A stretch of 64,000 nucleotides of DNA, taken from the NCBI GenBank assembly GCA_903828675.1, contig CAIKND010000221.1:1-64000 (forward strand). The letters are read 5' to 3'. A program made the translations under genes and the position numbers. The stretch is from an uncultured Acidobacteriaceae bacterium. Its GTDB lineage: Bacteria; Acidobacteriota; Terriglobia; Terriglobales; Acidobacteriaceae. This document shows positions 40,955 to 49,618 of the stretch, piece after piece (the first letter of the stretch is position 1; each line of letters opens with the position of its first letter). The notes below the pieces were generated by a model. It was not told the origin of the DNA, ran no database searches, and saw nothing but the letters and a program-made list of their open reading frames with translations.

Positions 40955-41240
40955 GAACTTGTTGAAAAACGTCGGACGTCACGCAGATTGAAAAACTGAA
41001 TCGCCCTACAAAGCCCGCAGGGCGATCGGTAATGCCTCAGTGAGGGTTTTGGTATTCCGATATTTGCCACATTCCGAGACCTCTAAGAACTTGTTGAAAA
41101 TCGTCGGACGTCACGCAGATTGAAAAACTGAATCGCCCTACAAAGCCAGCAAAGCGATCGGTAATGCCTCAGTGAGGGTTTTGGTATTCCGATATTTGCC
41201 ACATTCCGAGACCTCTAAGTGTTTTTCAACAAGTTCCTAG
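40951..41240. mobile_element. Non-autonomous mobile element (MITE-like) with internal tandem duplication
   Basis: Perfect 16-bp terminal inverted repeats, GAACTTGTTGAAAAAC (40955-40970) and its complement (41221-41236), are flanked by CTAG on both sides (40951-40954 and 41237-41240), looking like a 4-bp target duplication. Inside, a 132-bp unit occurs twice head to tail (40955-41086 and 41087-41218) with only a few mismatches. No transposase is encoded. CTAG-type targets are typical of some IS5-group elements, so mobilisation in trans by such a transposase is a reasonable guess. Confidence 0.8.
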
Positions 41241-41262
41241 ATTGTGAATTGAAGGGATGTTA

Positions 41263-41523
41263 CTATCTGGCTTTCCCGCCAAGGATGGTGCGGTCCCAAG
41301 TTACAAACGTCCTGTTTCCGCAGGTTGGGCGCTCGCAGACGGCGTCATCGGCCTGCCAGTTTTGTTTCTTGAGTAACTCGTGCAAGCGGGACACGCCGGC
41401 GGTTTCTTCAATTGCAATGATGCCAACCGGGACGAAGTATCTGCATACTCCACAGGCACATCCGAAGTAGCGCATTTGCAGCTTCTCAGCTTTTTTTTCT
41501 TCCGCCTTTGATTCCGCCGCCAT
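41263..41523 (-). CDS. Small cysteine-rich protein of unknown function
   Basis: An 86-residue protein with a Lys/Glu-rich N-terminus, then YFGCACGVCRYF, a hydrophobic beta region and VCERPTCGNRTF. The two Cys clusters (C-x-C-x2-C and C-x4-C) suggest a zinc ribbon. ATG at 41523 is supported by GAGGAAG 5 bases upstream. It lies convergent to the mobile element and divergent from the export operon. No family recognised. Confidence 0.55.
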   Translation of the reverse strand: MAAESKAEEKKAEKLQMRYFGCACGVCRYFVPVGIIAIEETAGVSRLHELLKKQNWQADDAVCERPTCGNRTFVTWDRTILGGKAR

Positions 41524-41683
41524 CGTCTTCCTCTTTCTGGCGAGACCATAATATCCCCTCCGATCGCGTCCGGTCACTTTGACTCATCTGGTTTAAGTCA
41601 AAGCTGTGCTGAGTGCAAACTTCTCCGGTTTTGCATACCGTTCGCGTAGCCTTCTCGGAGCGAATGTTTGCTGCCCGGCCAAC

Positions 41684-41699
41684 TGTCCGGAATCGGACA
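41684..41699 (+). promoter_or_regulatory. Palindromic upstream activator site
   Basis: TGTCCG-GAAT-CGGACA is a perfect inverted repeat centred about 107 bases upstream of the sigma-54 promoter, the typical distance for an NtrC-class activator. A second smaller palindrome ACCGC-AA-GCGGT follows at 41706-41717. The likely binder is the Fis-type HTH protein encoded at 51569-52948 in the same operon. Confidence 0.65.
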
Positions 41700-41737
41700 C
41701 TGCGTACCGCAAGCGGTCACCTCTCCACCTGCCCGCC

Positions 41738-41765
41738 GTTAGCTGTTCGCAATTAAGCATTGTGT
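41738..41765. repeat. Heptamer-periodic tract (four units)
   Basis: GTTAGCT, GTTCGCA, ATTAAGC, ATTGTGT follow with a 7-base period. The inner TTCGCAATT is the complement of part of the tract at 43123-43157. It lies between the activator site and the promoter. Confidence 0.45.
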
Positions 41766-41792
41766 TTTCAGCGAAAAAGATCTTACCTCCTC

Positions 41793-41808
41793 TGGCACGT
41801 AACGTGCT
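41793..41808 (+). promoter_or_regulatory. Sigma-54 (-24/-12) promoter
   Basis: TGGCACGTAACGTGCT matches the sigma-54 consensus TGGCACG-N4-TTGCW except for one base, with the invariant GG and GC exactly ten bases apart. It lies only about 11 bases before the first codon of the adaptor gene, so the leader would be very short. An NtrC-type activator is encoded downstream in the operon. Confidence 0.75.
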
Positions 41809-41821
41809 TTAACAAGTTGTG

Positions 41822-43084
41822 ATGGATATCGCACGCCCAGACTTGAAGCAAAAGAGGAATCGCCGGTTGGCAATATGGGCCGGCGTCGCGGTGGTGGTTA
41901 TAGCCCTGTTAGTCTTGGCCGTTTCGCGGCTCAAGCCAGCTGCACCCTCGGTGGATCGATCCACGATCTGGCCGGACACGGTGAAGCGCGGGCCACTGGT
42001 TCGGCAAGTGCGCGCATCGACCGGATCCCTGGTGCCGCGCGAGGACAGGCTGCGCCTGATTCCCGCTGAGACCGAGGCCACGGTGACGCGCATCCTGATT
42101 CTGCCCGGCGCGCTCGTTCAGCCGAACTCCGTGATCATGGATCTGACCAATCCGCAACTGGATCAGGAGGCTCTGAACGCCAGTTTGGCCTTGAAGGCCG
42201 CGCAGAGCGATTACCACAACACCCAGATCAAGCTGCAGAACGACCTGATGACGCAAAAGGCCTCCGCGGCCACTGTGAGCGCGGACTTCAGTCAGGCCAA
42301 ACTGCAGGCGCAGACTGATCAGGCTCTCTACGGTCTCGGCGTCATCTCCGGCCTTACCTACAAGGCATCGCAAAGCAAGGCCGACGAACTCACCACCCGC
42401 AACAAGATTGAGGATGACCGGCTGGCCATGAACGAGAAAGTCATCGCTTCGCAACTGTCCGTGGAACAAACAAAAGTTGACCAGGCACTCGCCCTCTATC
42501 GTCTCAAGCAGGAGCAACTGGCCGCCCTGCACGTCACTGCGGGTATTGCCGGTGTTCTAGTCGACCTGCCCCACCAGGTGGGTGAGCACGTCGCCCCCGG
42601 CACTACGCTGGCCAAGGTTGTTCAGCCCGATCAATTGAAGGCCAGTCTCAAGATCGCCGAGACCCAGGCGCGCGACATACAGATTGGCCAGCCTGCCTCG
42701 ATCGACACCCACAACGGCGTTATTCCCGGCCGCGTTACCCGCATCGACCCGGCCGTAATGAACGGAACGGTCACGGTTGACGTAGAACTGCTTGGTGCTT
42801 TGCCGCCTGGGGCCAGGCCAGACCTGAGCGTGGACGGGACCATCGATCTGGAGAGGATGACCAATGTGATTTTCGTTGGCCGTCCGGCTCTGGGTAATGA
42901 GAACGCGACGCTGAGTCTGTTCAAGATTGACGCCGACGGCAAAGGCGCCACGCGCGTTCCGGTAAAGGTAGGCCGCGCATCGGTTAACGAGATTCAAGTG
43001 ATCGAAGGCCTTAAAGAAGGCGATACGGTGATCCTCTCCGACATGTCGCGATGGGAAACCGTGGACCGGATAAGGCTGGAGTAG
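41822..43084 (+). CDS. HlyD/MacA-like periplasmic adaptor of tripartite ABC exporter
   Basis: A 420-residue membrane-fusion protein. One N-terminal membrane helix (LAIWAGVAVVVIALLVLAV), then a lipoyl/barrel-sandwich half (ETEATVTRILILPGALVQPNSVI), a long helical hairpin (residues about 105-235, rich in Ala/Gln/Lys) and the return half (LHVTAGIAGVLVDLPHQVGEHVAPGT), beta-barrel and membrane-proximal domains ending VIEGLKEGDTVILSDMSRW. This is the HlyD/MacA layout that bridges an inner-membrane pump to TolC. GTG at 41819 or ATG at 41822 could start it. First gene of the export operon. Confidence 0.9.
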   Translation: MDIARPDLKQKRNRRLAIWAGVAVVVIALLVLAVSRLKPAAPSVDRSTIWPDTVKRGPLVRQVRASTGSLVPREDRLRLIPAETEATVTRILILPGALVQPNSVIMDLTNPQLDQEALNASLALKAAQSDYHNTQIKLQNDLMTQKASAATVSADFSQAKLQAQTDQALYGLGVISGLTYKASQSKADELTTRNKIEDDRLAMNEKVIASQLSVEQTKVDQALALYRLKQEQLAALHVTAGIAGVLVDLPHQVGEHVAPGTTLAKVVQPDQLKASLKIAETQARDIQIGQPASIDTHNGVIPGRVTRIDPAVMNGTVTVDVELLGALPPGARPDLSVDGTIDLERMTNVIFVGRPALGNENATLSLFKIDADGKGATRVPVKVGRASVNEIQVIEGLKEGDTVILSDMSRWETVDRIRLE

Positions 43085-43122
43085 AAATGCAGGGGCTAGG
43101 GAATAGACACCTGCCACCCGAA

Positions 43123-43157
43123 AACTACGAATTGCGAACTAAGAACTGTGAACTGCA
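43123..43157. repeat. Heptamer-periodic tract (five units)
   Basis: AACTACG, AATTGCG, AACTAAG, AACTGTG, AACTGCA stand head to tail with an exact 7-base period in the gap between the adaptor and the first ABC ATPase gene. Confidence 0.75.
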
Positions 43158-43171
43158 ACAAGGGGGAACGA

Positions 43172-43894
43172 ATGGCATCGAATGGGACGTTGATTGAGAT
43201 TGAGGACCTGACAAAAGTCTTCTACACCGACGAAGTGGAGACTCATGCGCTCTCCGGGATTCACCTCACCATCGCGCGCGGCGAGTATGTAGCCATGTCC
43301 GGTCCCTCGGGATGCGGCAAGTCCACGCTGCTCTCGATTCTCGGCCTGCTCGACACGCCGACGGGCGGCAGGTATCTGCTCAATGGCAATCCGGTGGAAA
43401 ACCTGAGCTTCGCGGATCGTTCGCGCATCCGCAATCAAGAGATCGGGTTTATCTTTCAAAGCTTCAACCTGATCGGCGACCTCACCGTCGAAGAGAATGT
43501 CGAACTGCCACTTACCTATCGCGCCGGCATGCCCTCGGCCGAGCGTAAGAAGCGCGTAAAGGATGCGTTGGAGCGCGTGAATATGGCGCATCGCATGAAG
43601 CACTATCCCGCGCAACTCTCCGGCGGTCAGCAGCAGCGTGTGGCGGTGGCCCGCGCATTGGCCGGTTCGCCTTCCATCCTGCTGGCCGACGAGCCCACCG
43701 GCAACCTGGACTCGAAGAACGGTGAAGCCGTGATGCACCTGCTGGCCGATTTGCACCGCGAAGGATCGACGATCTGCATGGTTACGCACGATCCGCGCTT
43801 TGCCCGGCACGCGCAGCGCGAAGTGCATCTCTTCGACGGAAAAGTTGTCTCTGAAGATGAGCTCAAGAAGCTCGAAACTGAGGCGGAGGCGTAG
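43172..43894 (+). CDS. ABC transporter ATP-binding protein (MacB/LolD type), first copy
   Basis: A 240-residue ATPase. Walker A GPSGCGKST near residue 45, Q-loop FIFQSFNLIGDLTVEENV, signature LSGGQQQRVAVARAL, Walker B LLADEPTGNLDS and H-loop CMVTHDP are all intact, as in LolD/MacB ATPases that drive mechanotransmission-type FtsX permeases. ATG at 43172 has AGGGGG 6 bases upstream. It is followed after 2 bases by a large permease gene, so the two are coupled. Confidence 0.95.
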   Translation: MASNGTLIEIEDLTKVFYTDEVETHALSGIHLTIARGEYVAMSGPSGCGKSTLLSILGLLDTPTGGRYLLNGNPVENLSFADRSRIRNQEIGFIFQSFNLIGDLTVEENVELPLTYRAGMPSAERKKRVKDALERVNMAHRMKHYPAQLSGGQQQRVAVARALAGSPSILLADEPTGNLDSKNGEAVMHLLADLHREGSTICMVTHDPRFARHAQREVHLFDGKVVSEDELKKLETEAEA

Positions 43895-43896
43895 TC

Positions 43897-46341
43897 ATGC
43901 TGCTCCAGAACGCAATGCACGACCTGCGTTACGCCTTGCGCCAACTCCGCAAGAATCCGGGATTCGCTGCGCTGGCAGTGGGTACGCTGGCGCTTGGCAT
44001 CACCGCCAACATCACCATCTTTAGCTGGATCAATTCGACCCTGCTCAACCCGATCCCGGGAATCGCGCACACCAGCAACATGATCACCATCATGCGCGGA
44101 GAACGGAACGAACACCCTACGCCTCCGTTCTCGTACCTTGACTTTGTGGACCTGCGCGACAACGCACGCACATTCTCGGGCCTGCTTGCCTATCATGACG
44201 ATTACACCGCCATTACCGGGTCGGGCACGCCGGAGCGCGTTTACGCAACGCTGGCCTCGGCCAACTACTTCGAGGTGCTCGGCGTAAGGCCCATACTGGG
44301 CCGAAGCCTCCTATCCTCGCTGAAAAGCGAGCGCCAGGGCGTGGCCGAGGCTGTGCTCGGATACGACCTGTGGCAGAAGAGATTTGCTGGCGATCCGTCA
44401 ATCCTTGGCAAGACGATTCAGATCAATCTTCATCCGTACACGATTGTCGGCGTCGCCCCGGAGGGCTTTCAGGGATGCAAGACCGGTCTGCGCTCCGATA
44501 TATGGATTCCTCTGGGGATGGACAAGCAGGTCTGGGGCTCCAACCGCATCAACGAGAGGGAAACTCTCTGGCTCAACGTACTTGGCAAACTCGCGCCGGG
44601 AGTCGATCACGCTCAGGCAGAGAGCGAACTCAATTTGCTGATGCTGCGCCTCGTCGAGCGCTTTCCTGATCAGCATCGCGGCCCCAACAAGATCTCTTCC
44701 GACCCGCTGTGGCGTTCCCCATTCGGGGCCAACGCCTACCTGTATGGGACCCTGCCGATGCTGCTCGCCCTGGCCGGTGCGCTGCTGATGCTGGCCTGTG
44801 CCAATGTGGCAAACCTGCTGCTGGTGCGCTCGGTGGCGCGACGCCGCGAGATGGCCATTCGCCTGTCGATGGGCGCGAGTCGCTGGAGGGTGGTGCGTCA
44901 ACTGCTCGTGGAGAACGTTCTGATTGCCTTGGCTGGGGGCGGGGTTGCGCTGACTCTTACCCTGTGGACAGCCGGCACCATGTCTGCTTTTCTGCCTCCG
45001 ACCACGCTGCCTCTGACCCTCAACGGCCATGTCGATTCGTCCGTCTTTCTGGCCACAATGCTGATTTCAGTTTTCACCGCCGCGGTTGCGGGCGCCATTC
45101 CAGCTCTGCGTGCCTCCCGCCTCTCGCCGGTTTCAGTTCTAAAAGACGAAGCGCTCACCACCTCTGGCGGGCTTTCCAAATCACGCCTTACGAGTGGCCT
45201 GGTCATCGCGCAGATCGCTCTGTCGCTGCTGCTGCTCACCTGCGCCGGGCTGTTTGTTCGCAGCCTGCAGAAGGCCCAGAGCGCCGACCTGGGCTTTGAT
45301 CCCAATCATGTGCTGCTGACAACGTTCGATCTCGATCCAGTGGGCTATTCAAGAGCCACAGGCACTGAGTTCGACCTGCAACTGCTTGCGCGCGTAAAGG
45401 CGTTGCCCGGAGTTCAGTCAGCGACGTTGGCGGATTTCTCGCCTCTCAATTTTACAATTCACTCCGATTACATTCAGCCCGAGGGCTATGTTCCCCGGCT
45501 TCACGAATCCATGGAAGTGGATCGGGGGACAATCGGTCCCGGCTATCTTGAGACACTGCGGACTCCGCTGATCTCCGGACGCGACTTTACGGCGCAGGAC
45601 AACCAGTCGGCCGTGCCGGTAGTGATCGTCAACCAAGCGTTGGTGGATCGTTACTGGCCGGGTCAAAATGCAATTGGAAAGCGCGTCCAGGTTGCCGGAG
45701 GATGGTGCACTGTCGTTGGCGTGGCCGCCAATGGAAAGTATCGTCGCATGACTTACGGCAATGCGCCGCTGGTGCTGGTGCCCATGATGCAACGCTACAC
45801 GAGCCAGGCCATTCTCCATGTTCGCGTCGCCGGTGACCCGCTGTCGTTCTCTTCAGCGGTTGAGCAAACGATCCATGGTCTCAATGCCGATTTGCCGCTC
45901 TACAACCAGACCACGCTCAAGGCGAATATTCAGATGGGAAGCGTCTTTGAGCGCATCGCCGCGGCCTTTGCCGGCGCGTTCGGCTTGCTTGCTCTCGTCC
46001 TCGCCGCCGTTGGAATCTATGGCGTCGTCGCCTACACCACGCGCCAGCGCACCCATGAGATCGGCATTCGCATGGCGCTCGGCGCAGGGCAGGGCGATGT
46101 ATTTCGCCAAGTGATCGGCCAGGGAATGCACCTCGCCATCGCAGGCTTGGCGGTTGGCCTTGCCGTCTCTTTCGCCTTCACCCGTCTCTTGCGCGGCATG
46201 CTCTTCGGCGTAGGCGCCGTTGACTGGCTGACCCTTGCATTCGTCGTAGCGTCGCTGCTCGTCGTTGTGTTGCTTGCCTGTTACGTTCCAGCGCGCCGCG
46301 CGGCTTCTGTCGATCCCATGCAGGCTCTCAGAACTGAGTAA
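43897..46341 (+). CDS. Duplicated-domain FtsX/MacB-like permease (ADOP type), first copy
   Basis: An 814-residue permease with two MacB-PCD + FtsX units. The first starts MHDLRYALRQLRKNPGFAAL with a membrane helix, a periplasmic domain to about residue 275, then three helices (LLALAGALLMLACANVANLLL onwards). The second periplasmic part runs 430-680 and the final three helices from LLALVLAAVGIYGVVAYTTR, ending YVPARRAASVDPMQALRTE. This is the pattern of the acidobacterial duplicated orphan permease (TIGR03434-like) family. Unlike the family rule, it lies next to ATPase genes, so it is probably a true ABC permease of this exporter. Confidence 0.88.
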   Translation: MLLQNAMHDLRYALRQLRKNPGFAALAVGTLALGITANITIFSWINSTLLNPIPGIAHTSNMITIMRGERNEHPTPPFSYLDFVDLRDNARTFSGLLAYHDDYTAITGSGTPERVYATLASANYFEVLGVRPILGRSLLSSLKSERQGVAEAVLGYDLWQKRFAGDPSILGKTIQINLHPYTIVGVAPEGFQGCKTGLRSDIWIPLGMDKQVWGSNRINERETLWLNVLGKLAPGVDHAQAESELNLLMLRLVERFPDQHRGPNKISSDPLWRSPFGANAYLYGTLPMLLALAGALLMLACANVANLLLVRSVARRREMAIRLSMGASRWRVVRQLLVENVLIALAGGGVALTLTLWTAGTMSAFLPPTTLPLTLNGHVDSSVFLATMLISVFTAAVAGAIPALRASRLSPVSVLKDEALTTSGGLSKSRLTSGLVIAQIALSLLLLTCAGLFVRSLQKAQSADLGFDPNHVLLTTFDLDPVGYSRATGTEFDLQLLARVKALPGVQSATLADFSPLNFTIHSDYIQPEGYVPRLHESMEVDRGTIGPGYLETLRTPLISGRDFTAQDNQSAVPVVIVNQALVDRYWPGQNAIGKRVQVAGGWCTVVGVAANGKYRRMTYGNAPLVLVPMMQRYTSQAILHVRVAGDPLSFSSAVEQTIHGLNADLPLYNQTTLKANIQMGSVFERIAAAFAGAFGLLALVLAAVGIYGVVAYTTRQRTHEIGIRMALGAGQGDVFRQVIGQGMHLAIAGLAVGLAVSFAFTRLLRGMLFGVGAVDWLTLAFVVASLLVVVLLACYVPARRAASVDPMQALRTE

Positions 46342-46377
46342 TTGAACGGCCGAAGTCGGCAATAAGGATGGTACGCG

Positions 46378-48867
46378 ATGAACAATTTGTGGCTCGACGT
46401 TCGTTACGCGCTGCGTCGGTTACGCCAATCGCCTGGATTTACGCTGACCGCGATGCTCACGCTCGCATTCGGAATCGGCGCCACTACCGCCATTTTCTCC
46501 ATCGTCGAGGGCGTGCTGTTGCGGCCGCTGCCTTTTCCGCAGCAGGACAGGCTGCTCTGCCTTGGCAATATTCCTGACGGAGTCAAGGACTTTGGCAGTG
46601 GCCCGCCCAATGTAACAGCGCCTGCGACGCGCGTCTATGCTCGCGCCACACACGTCTTCACCAGCCTTGGCGCTTACCGGCAAACCGGCTTTGAACTCTC
46701 CGGCATCGGTGATCCCGTGCAGATCCAGGGCACACGGTTCACTGCTGGCGTCTTCTCTGTTCTCGGAGTCTCGCCCCTGATGGGTCGTGCCTTTACGCAG
46801 CAGGAGGATGAAAGCAGTCAGCAGTTGGCCGTCGTCAGTTACCAGATGTGGCGCAGTCGCTTCCATGGCGCTCAGAACATCCTTGGCCAGAAGATTCAGC
46901 TCAACCGAAGGCCGTACGAAATCATCGGCGTTATGCCGCGCGACTTTGAGTTCCCGCTCGTTGCCGGGCAGTTGAACCGTAGCGAGCTTTGGGTGCCCAT
47001 GAGCTTTGGCCCTGGCGAACTGGTGAACGGCGCGGGAAGCTGGAACTTCAGAATGGTGGGCCGCTTGAAGCCCGGCGTCACCACTGCGCAAGCCATCGCA
47101 GATGCGCAGCCTGCGCTGCAGGAGATTCAGCGGAGTTTCCCCCCAGCTATGGGCAGCCTGCACATTCATTCCGTCGCCATGCCTCTCACCGAGGCGACGG
47201 TTGCCGAGGCCAGGCCGCTGGTACGCACACTCTTCCTGGCGGTTACGGTCGTGCTCTTCATCGCGTGCGCTAACTTGGCCGGGCTGCTGCTGGTACGCGT
47301 CATTCGCCGCCGCCGCGAGATCTCTGTTCGTCTCGCGCTCGGCGCCAGCGGCGCGGCCGTAGTGCGCCAGTCCCTTGTTGAAGCGTTGTTGCTCAGCTTG
47401 GGCGGCGGACTGCTCGGCTTGGCTCTGGCATCGGCTGCGCTCCGCTTGGGAGTCAGCCTCCTGCCCGAGACGCTTCCACGTGTCAGCGAGATCGGTCTTG
47501 ACTGGCGTGTGGTCGGCTTCGGACTTCTGCTGGCTGTGCTCACAGGCCTGTTCTGTGGACTCTTGCCGGCTCTCTCTGCCGCGCGCACCGGCGTCAACGA
47601 GGCGCTCAAAGAAGGCGGGCGCACGGGCACTGCGGGTGGAGGCCATGCGCGCTTGCGTTCGGCCCTGGTGATCGCCGAACTTGCTGTTGCGCTGGTCTTG
47701 CTCACTGCCTCCGGTCTTCTGCTCCGGAGCTTCCAGAAGATGCGCTCGGTCGACCTGGGCTTTCACGCCGATCGCACCCTTACCGCCTCCTACGGTCTGC
47801 CTGGTCAGCAATACACCAGCCAGGCTGCGGTGGACGCATTCAACTCGGCGCTATTGGGCAAGTTGCAACAACTGCCGGGGGTGCAAGCGGTAGGCTTAAC
47901 TACGCTGTTACCCATTGCGGGAGGAAACGACAACAACGCCTTTGTCCCGGAAGGATACGTTCCACCCAAAGGAGAAGGCCTGAATCTTGCCTGGCCGCCC
48001 CGAGTGATTGGCGACTACTTTCGCGCCGCAGGCATTCCTCTATTGCGGGGACGCGATTTCACCGAGGCTGATCGCGCGGACTCGCCGCTTGTGGTGATTG
48101 TCAACCGCACCCTTGCAATGCACTACTGGCCTGGACAGGATCCCATAGGCAAACGGATACACATTGGCGTGAAAGAATCGGACACGCCCTGGATGACCGT
48201 TGTAGGAGAGATCGCCGATATCAAGCAGACTTCAGCGGACACCGACACGTTGAATCAAATGTATACGCCGGCCAGCCAGTTCAAGGTTTCACTGGGTCAG
48301 TTCGCTCCGCCGGGGATGCTCAACGGTACCTATGGCAGCGTCGTCGTTCGCGGCCAACTTCCACCCGAGCAAATGGAGGACTTGCTTCGTGCTGCCGTTC
48401 GCTCCATCGATCCGCAACTTCCGTTGACCCATGTCGATTCGATGGAACATGTAGTCCAGGAGGGCCAGGCCTCGCGCCGCTTCTCAACCGCCCTCATCTC
48501 CAGCTTCGCCGCGGCGGCCGTCGTGCTCGCGCTGCTCGGCATCTACAGTGTGATCGCCTTCTCCGCCGCATTGCGCACGCATGAGCTGGCCATTCGTCTA
48601 GCGCTCGGCTCGCAGCGCGCCAGCGTGATGCGCCTGGTGCTGGCGTCAGGCGCAAAGCTGGGTCTGGCAGGCTGTGTTATCGGTGCGATAGGCGCCATGT
48701 CAGCTACCCGTCTCTTGCGATCCATGCTTTTCCAGGTCGACCCGCTGGACCCCTATGTGTTGATTCTGGCGGCATTCTCTATCTTCCTGCTTGCGCTTGC
48801 GGCGTCCGTCATTCCCGCCCGACGCGCCGCCTCTATTGAACCGATGCAGGCGTTGCGCACTGAGTAG
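46378..48867 (+). CDS. Duplicated-domain FtsX/MacB-like permease (ADOP type), second copy
   Basis: An 829-residue paralogue of the preceding permease with the same two-unit architecture: MNNLWLDVRYALRRLRQSPGF at the start, first three-helix block from TLFLAVTVVLFIACANLAGLLLV, second block from FAAAAVVLALLGIYSVIAFSA, ending RAASIEPMQALRTE. Sequence has clearly diverged, so the two are old duplicates that may form a heterodimer. AAGGATGG lies 8 bases upstream of its ATG. Placed between the first permease and the second ATPase. Confidence 0.88.
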   Translation: MNNLWLDVRYALRRLRQSPGFTLTAMLTLAFGIGATTAIFSIVEGVLLRPLPFPQQDRLLCLGNIPDGVKDFGSGPPNVTAPATRVYARATHVFTSLGAYRQTGFELSGIGDPVQIQGTRFTAGVFSVLGVSPLMGRAFTQQEDESSQQLAVVSYQMWRSRFHGAQNILGQKIQLNRRPYEIIGVMPRDFEFPLVAGQLNRSELWVPMSFGPGELVNGAGSWNFRMVGRLKPGVTTAQAIADAQPALQEIQRSFPPAMGSLHIHSVAMPLTEATVAEARPLVRTLFLAVTVVLFIACANLAGLLLVRVIRRRREISVRLALGASGAAVVRQSLVEALLLSLGGGLLGLALASAALRLGVSLLPETLPRVSEIGLDWRVVGFGLLLAVLTGLFCGLLPALSAARTGVNEALKEGGRTGTAGGGHARLRSALVIAELAVALVLLTASGLLLRSFQKMRSVDLGFHADRTLTASYGLPGQQYTSQAAVDAFNSALLGKLQQLPGVQAVGLTTLLPIAGGNDNNAFVPEGYVPPKGEGLNLAWPPRVIGDYFRAAGIPLLRGRDFTEADRADSPLVVIVNRTLAMHYWPGQDPIGKRIHIGVKESDTPWMTVVGEIADIKQTSADTDTLNQMYTPASQFKVSLGQFAPPGMLNGTYGSVVVRGQLPPEQMEDLLRAAVRSIDPQLPLTHVDSMEHVVQEGQASRRFSTALISSFAAAAVVLALLGIYSVIAFSAALRTHELAIRLALGSQRASVMRLVLASGAKLGLAGCVIGAIGAMSATRLLRSMLFQVDPLDPYVLILAAFSIFLLALAASVIPARRAASIEPMQALRTE

Positions 48868-48913
48868 ATTGAGTTGAAGAAACGAGGCTCGTGATTGGAG
48901 TAACTGACAAGCA

Positions 48914-49618
48914 ATGATCGAATTGAAAGATGTCGAACGCAGTTATAAGACGGGACACACGGAAACCTGGGTTCTGCGCCGCGTCGGGCTCACCATCAAC
49001 GAAGGTGAATTCGTAACAGTAATGGGTCCGTCCGGGGCAGGGAAGTCGTCACTGCTAAACGTGCTGGCTCTGCTCGATGACGGCTGGCTTGGCGAGTACT
49101 GGTTCGGCGAGACGGCGGCTCACAAGCTCAACCGCAAGCAGCGTGCCGACCTTGCCCGCCAGCGCATCGGCATGGTCTTCCAGAGTTATCACCTGCTGGA
49201 CGACCTGACCGTCGCCGAGAACATTGATCTGCCGCTCTCTTACAAGAACCTGCCTGCCAGGGAGCGCCAGGGAATGGTGGCCGACATACTCGACCGCTTC
49301 CAGATCGTAGCCAAAAAGGATCTCTATCCCTCGCAACTTTCCGGTGGACAGCAGCAACTGGTTGGCATTGCGCGCGCCGTGGTTCATGCCCCCGCGCTGC
49401 TCCTCGCCGACGAGCCCACCGGCAATCTTCACTCTTCGCAGGCTCGCGAAATCATGGACCTTTTCTGCCAGCTCAACAGCGCCGGCACCACCATCGTCCA
49501 GGTCACTCACTCTGAAGAAAACGCGCACTACAGCAAGCGCATCGTGGAATTGCGCGATGGCTGGGTAACGCGCGACGAAACTCTTTCGGCAACGGCATCG
49601 GAGGTAAGCTCAAAGTGA
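48914..49618 (+). CDS. ABC transporter ATP-binding protein, second copy
   Basis: A 234-residue LolD/MacB-type ATPase. Walker A GPSGAGKSS, Q-loop MVFQSYHLLDDLTVAENI, signature LSGGQQQLVGIARAV, Walker B LLADEPTGNLHS and H-loop QVTHSEEN are present. Two positions differ from the first copy and the family norm: signature R is L (QQQLVG) and the D-loop aspartate reads H (GNLHS). It may therefore be the less active partner of a heteromeric ATPase pair. Its stop overlaps the next gene's GTG (GTGA). Confidence 0.92.
   Translation: MIELKDVERSYKTGHTETWVLRRVGLTINEGEFVTVMGPSGAGKSSLLNVLALLDDGWLGEYWFGETAAHKLNRKQRADLARQRIGMVFQSYHLLDDLTVAENIDLPLSYKNLPARERQGMVADILDRFQIVAKKDLYPSQLSGGQQQLVGIARAVVHAPALLLADEPTGNLHSSQAREIMDLFCQLNSAGTTIVQVTHSEENAHYSKRIVELRDGWVTRDETLSATASEVSSK

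Noticed and set aside
46420..47811. A 463-codon minus-strand frame opposite the second permease.
   Set aside because: Antisense shadow of a well-supported permease gene; composition is atypical for a protein.
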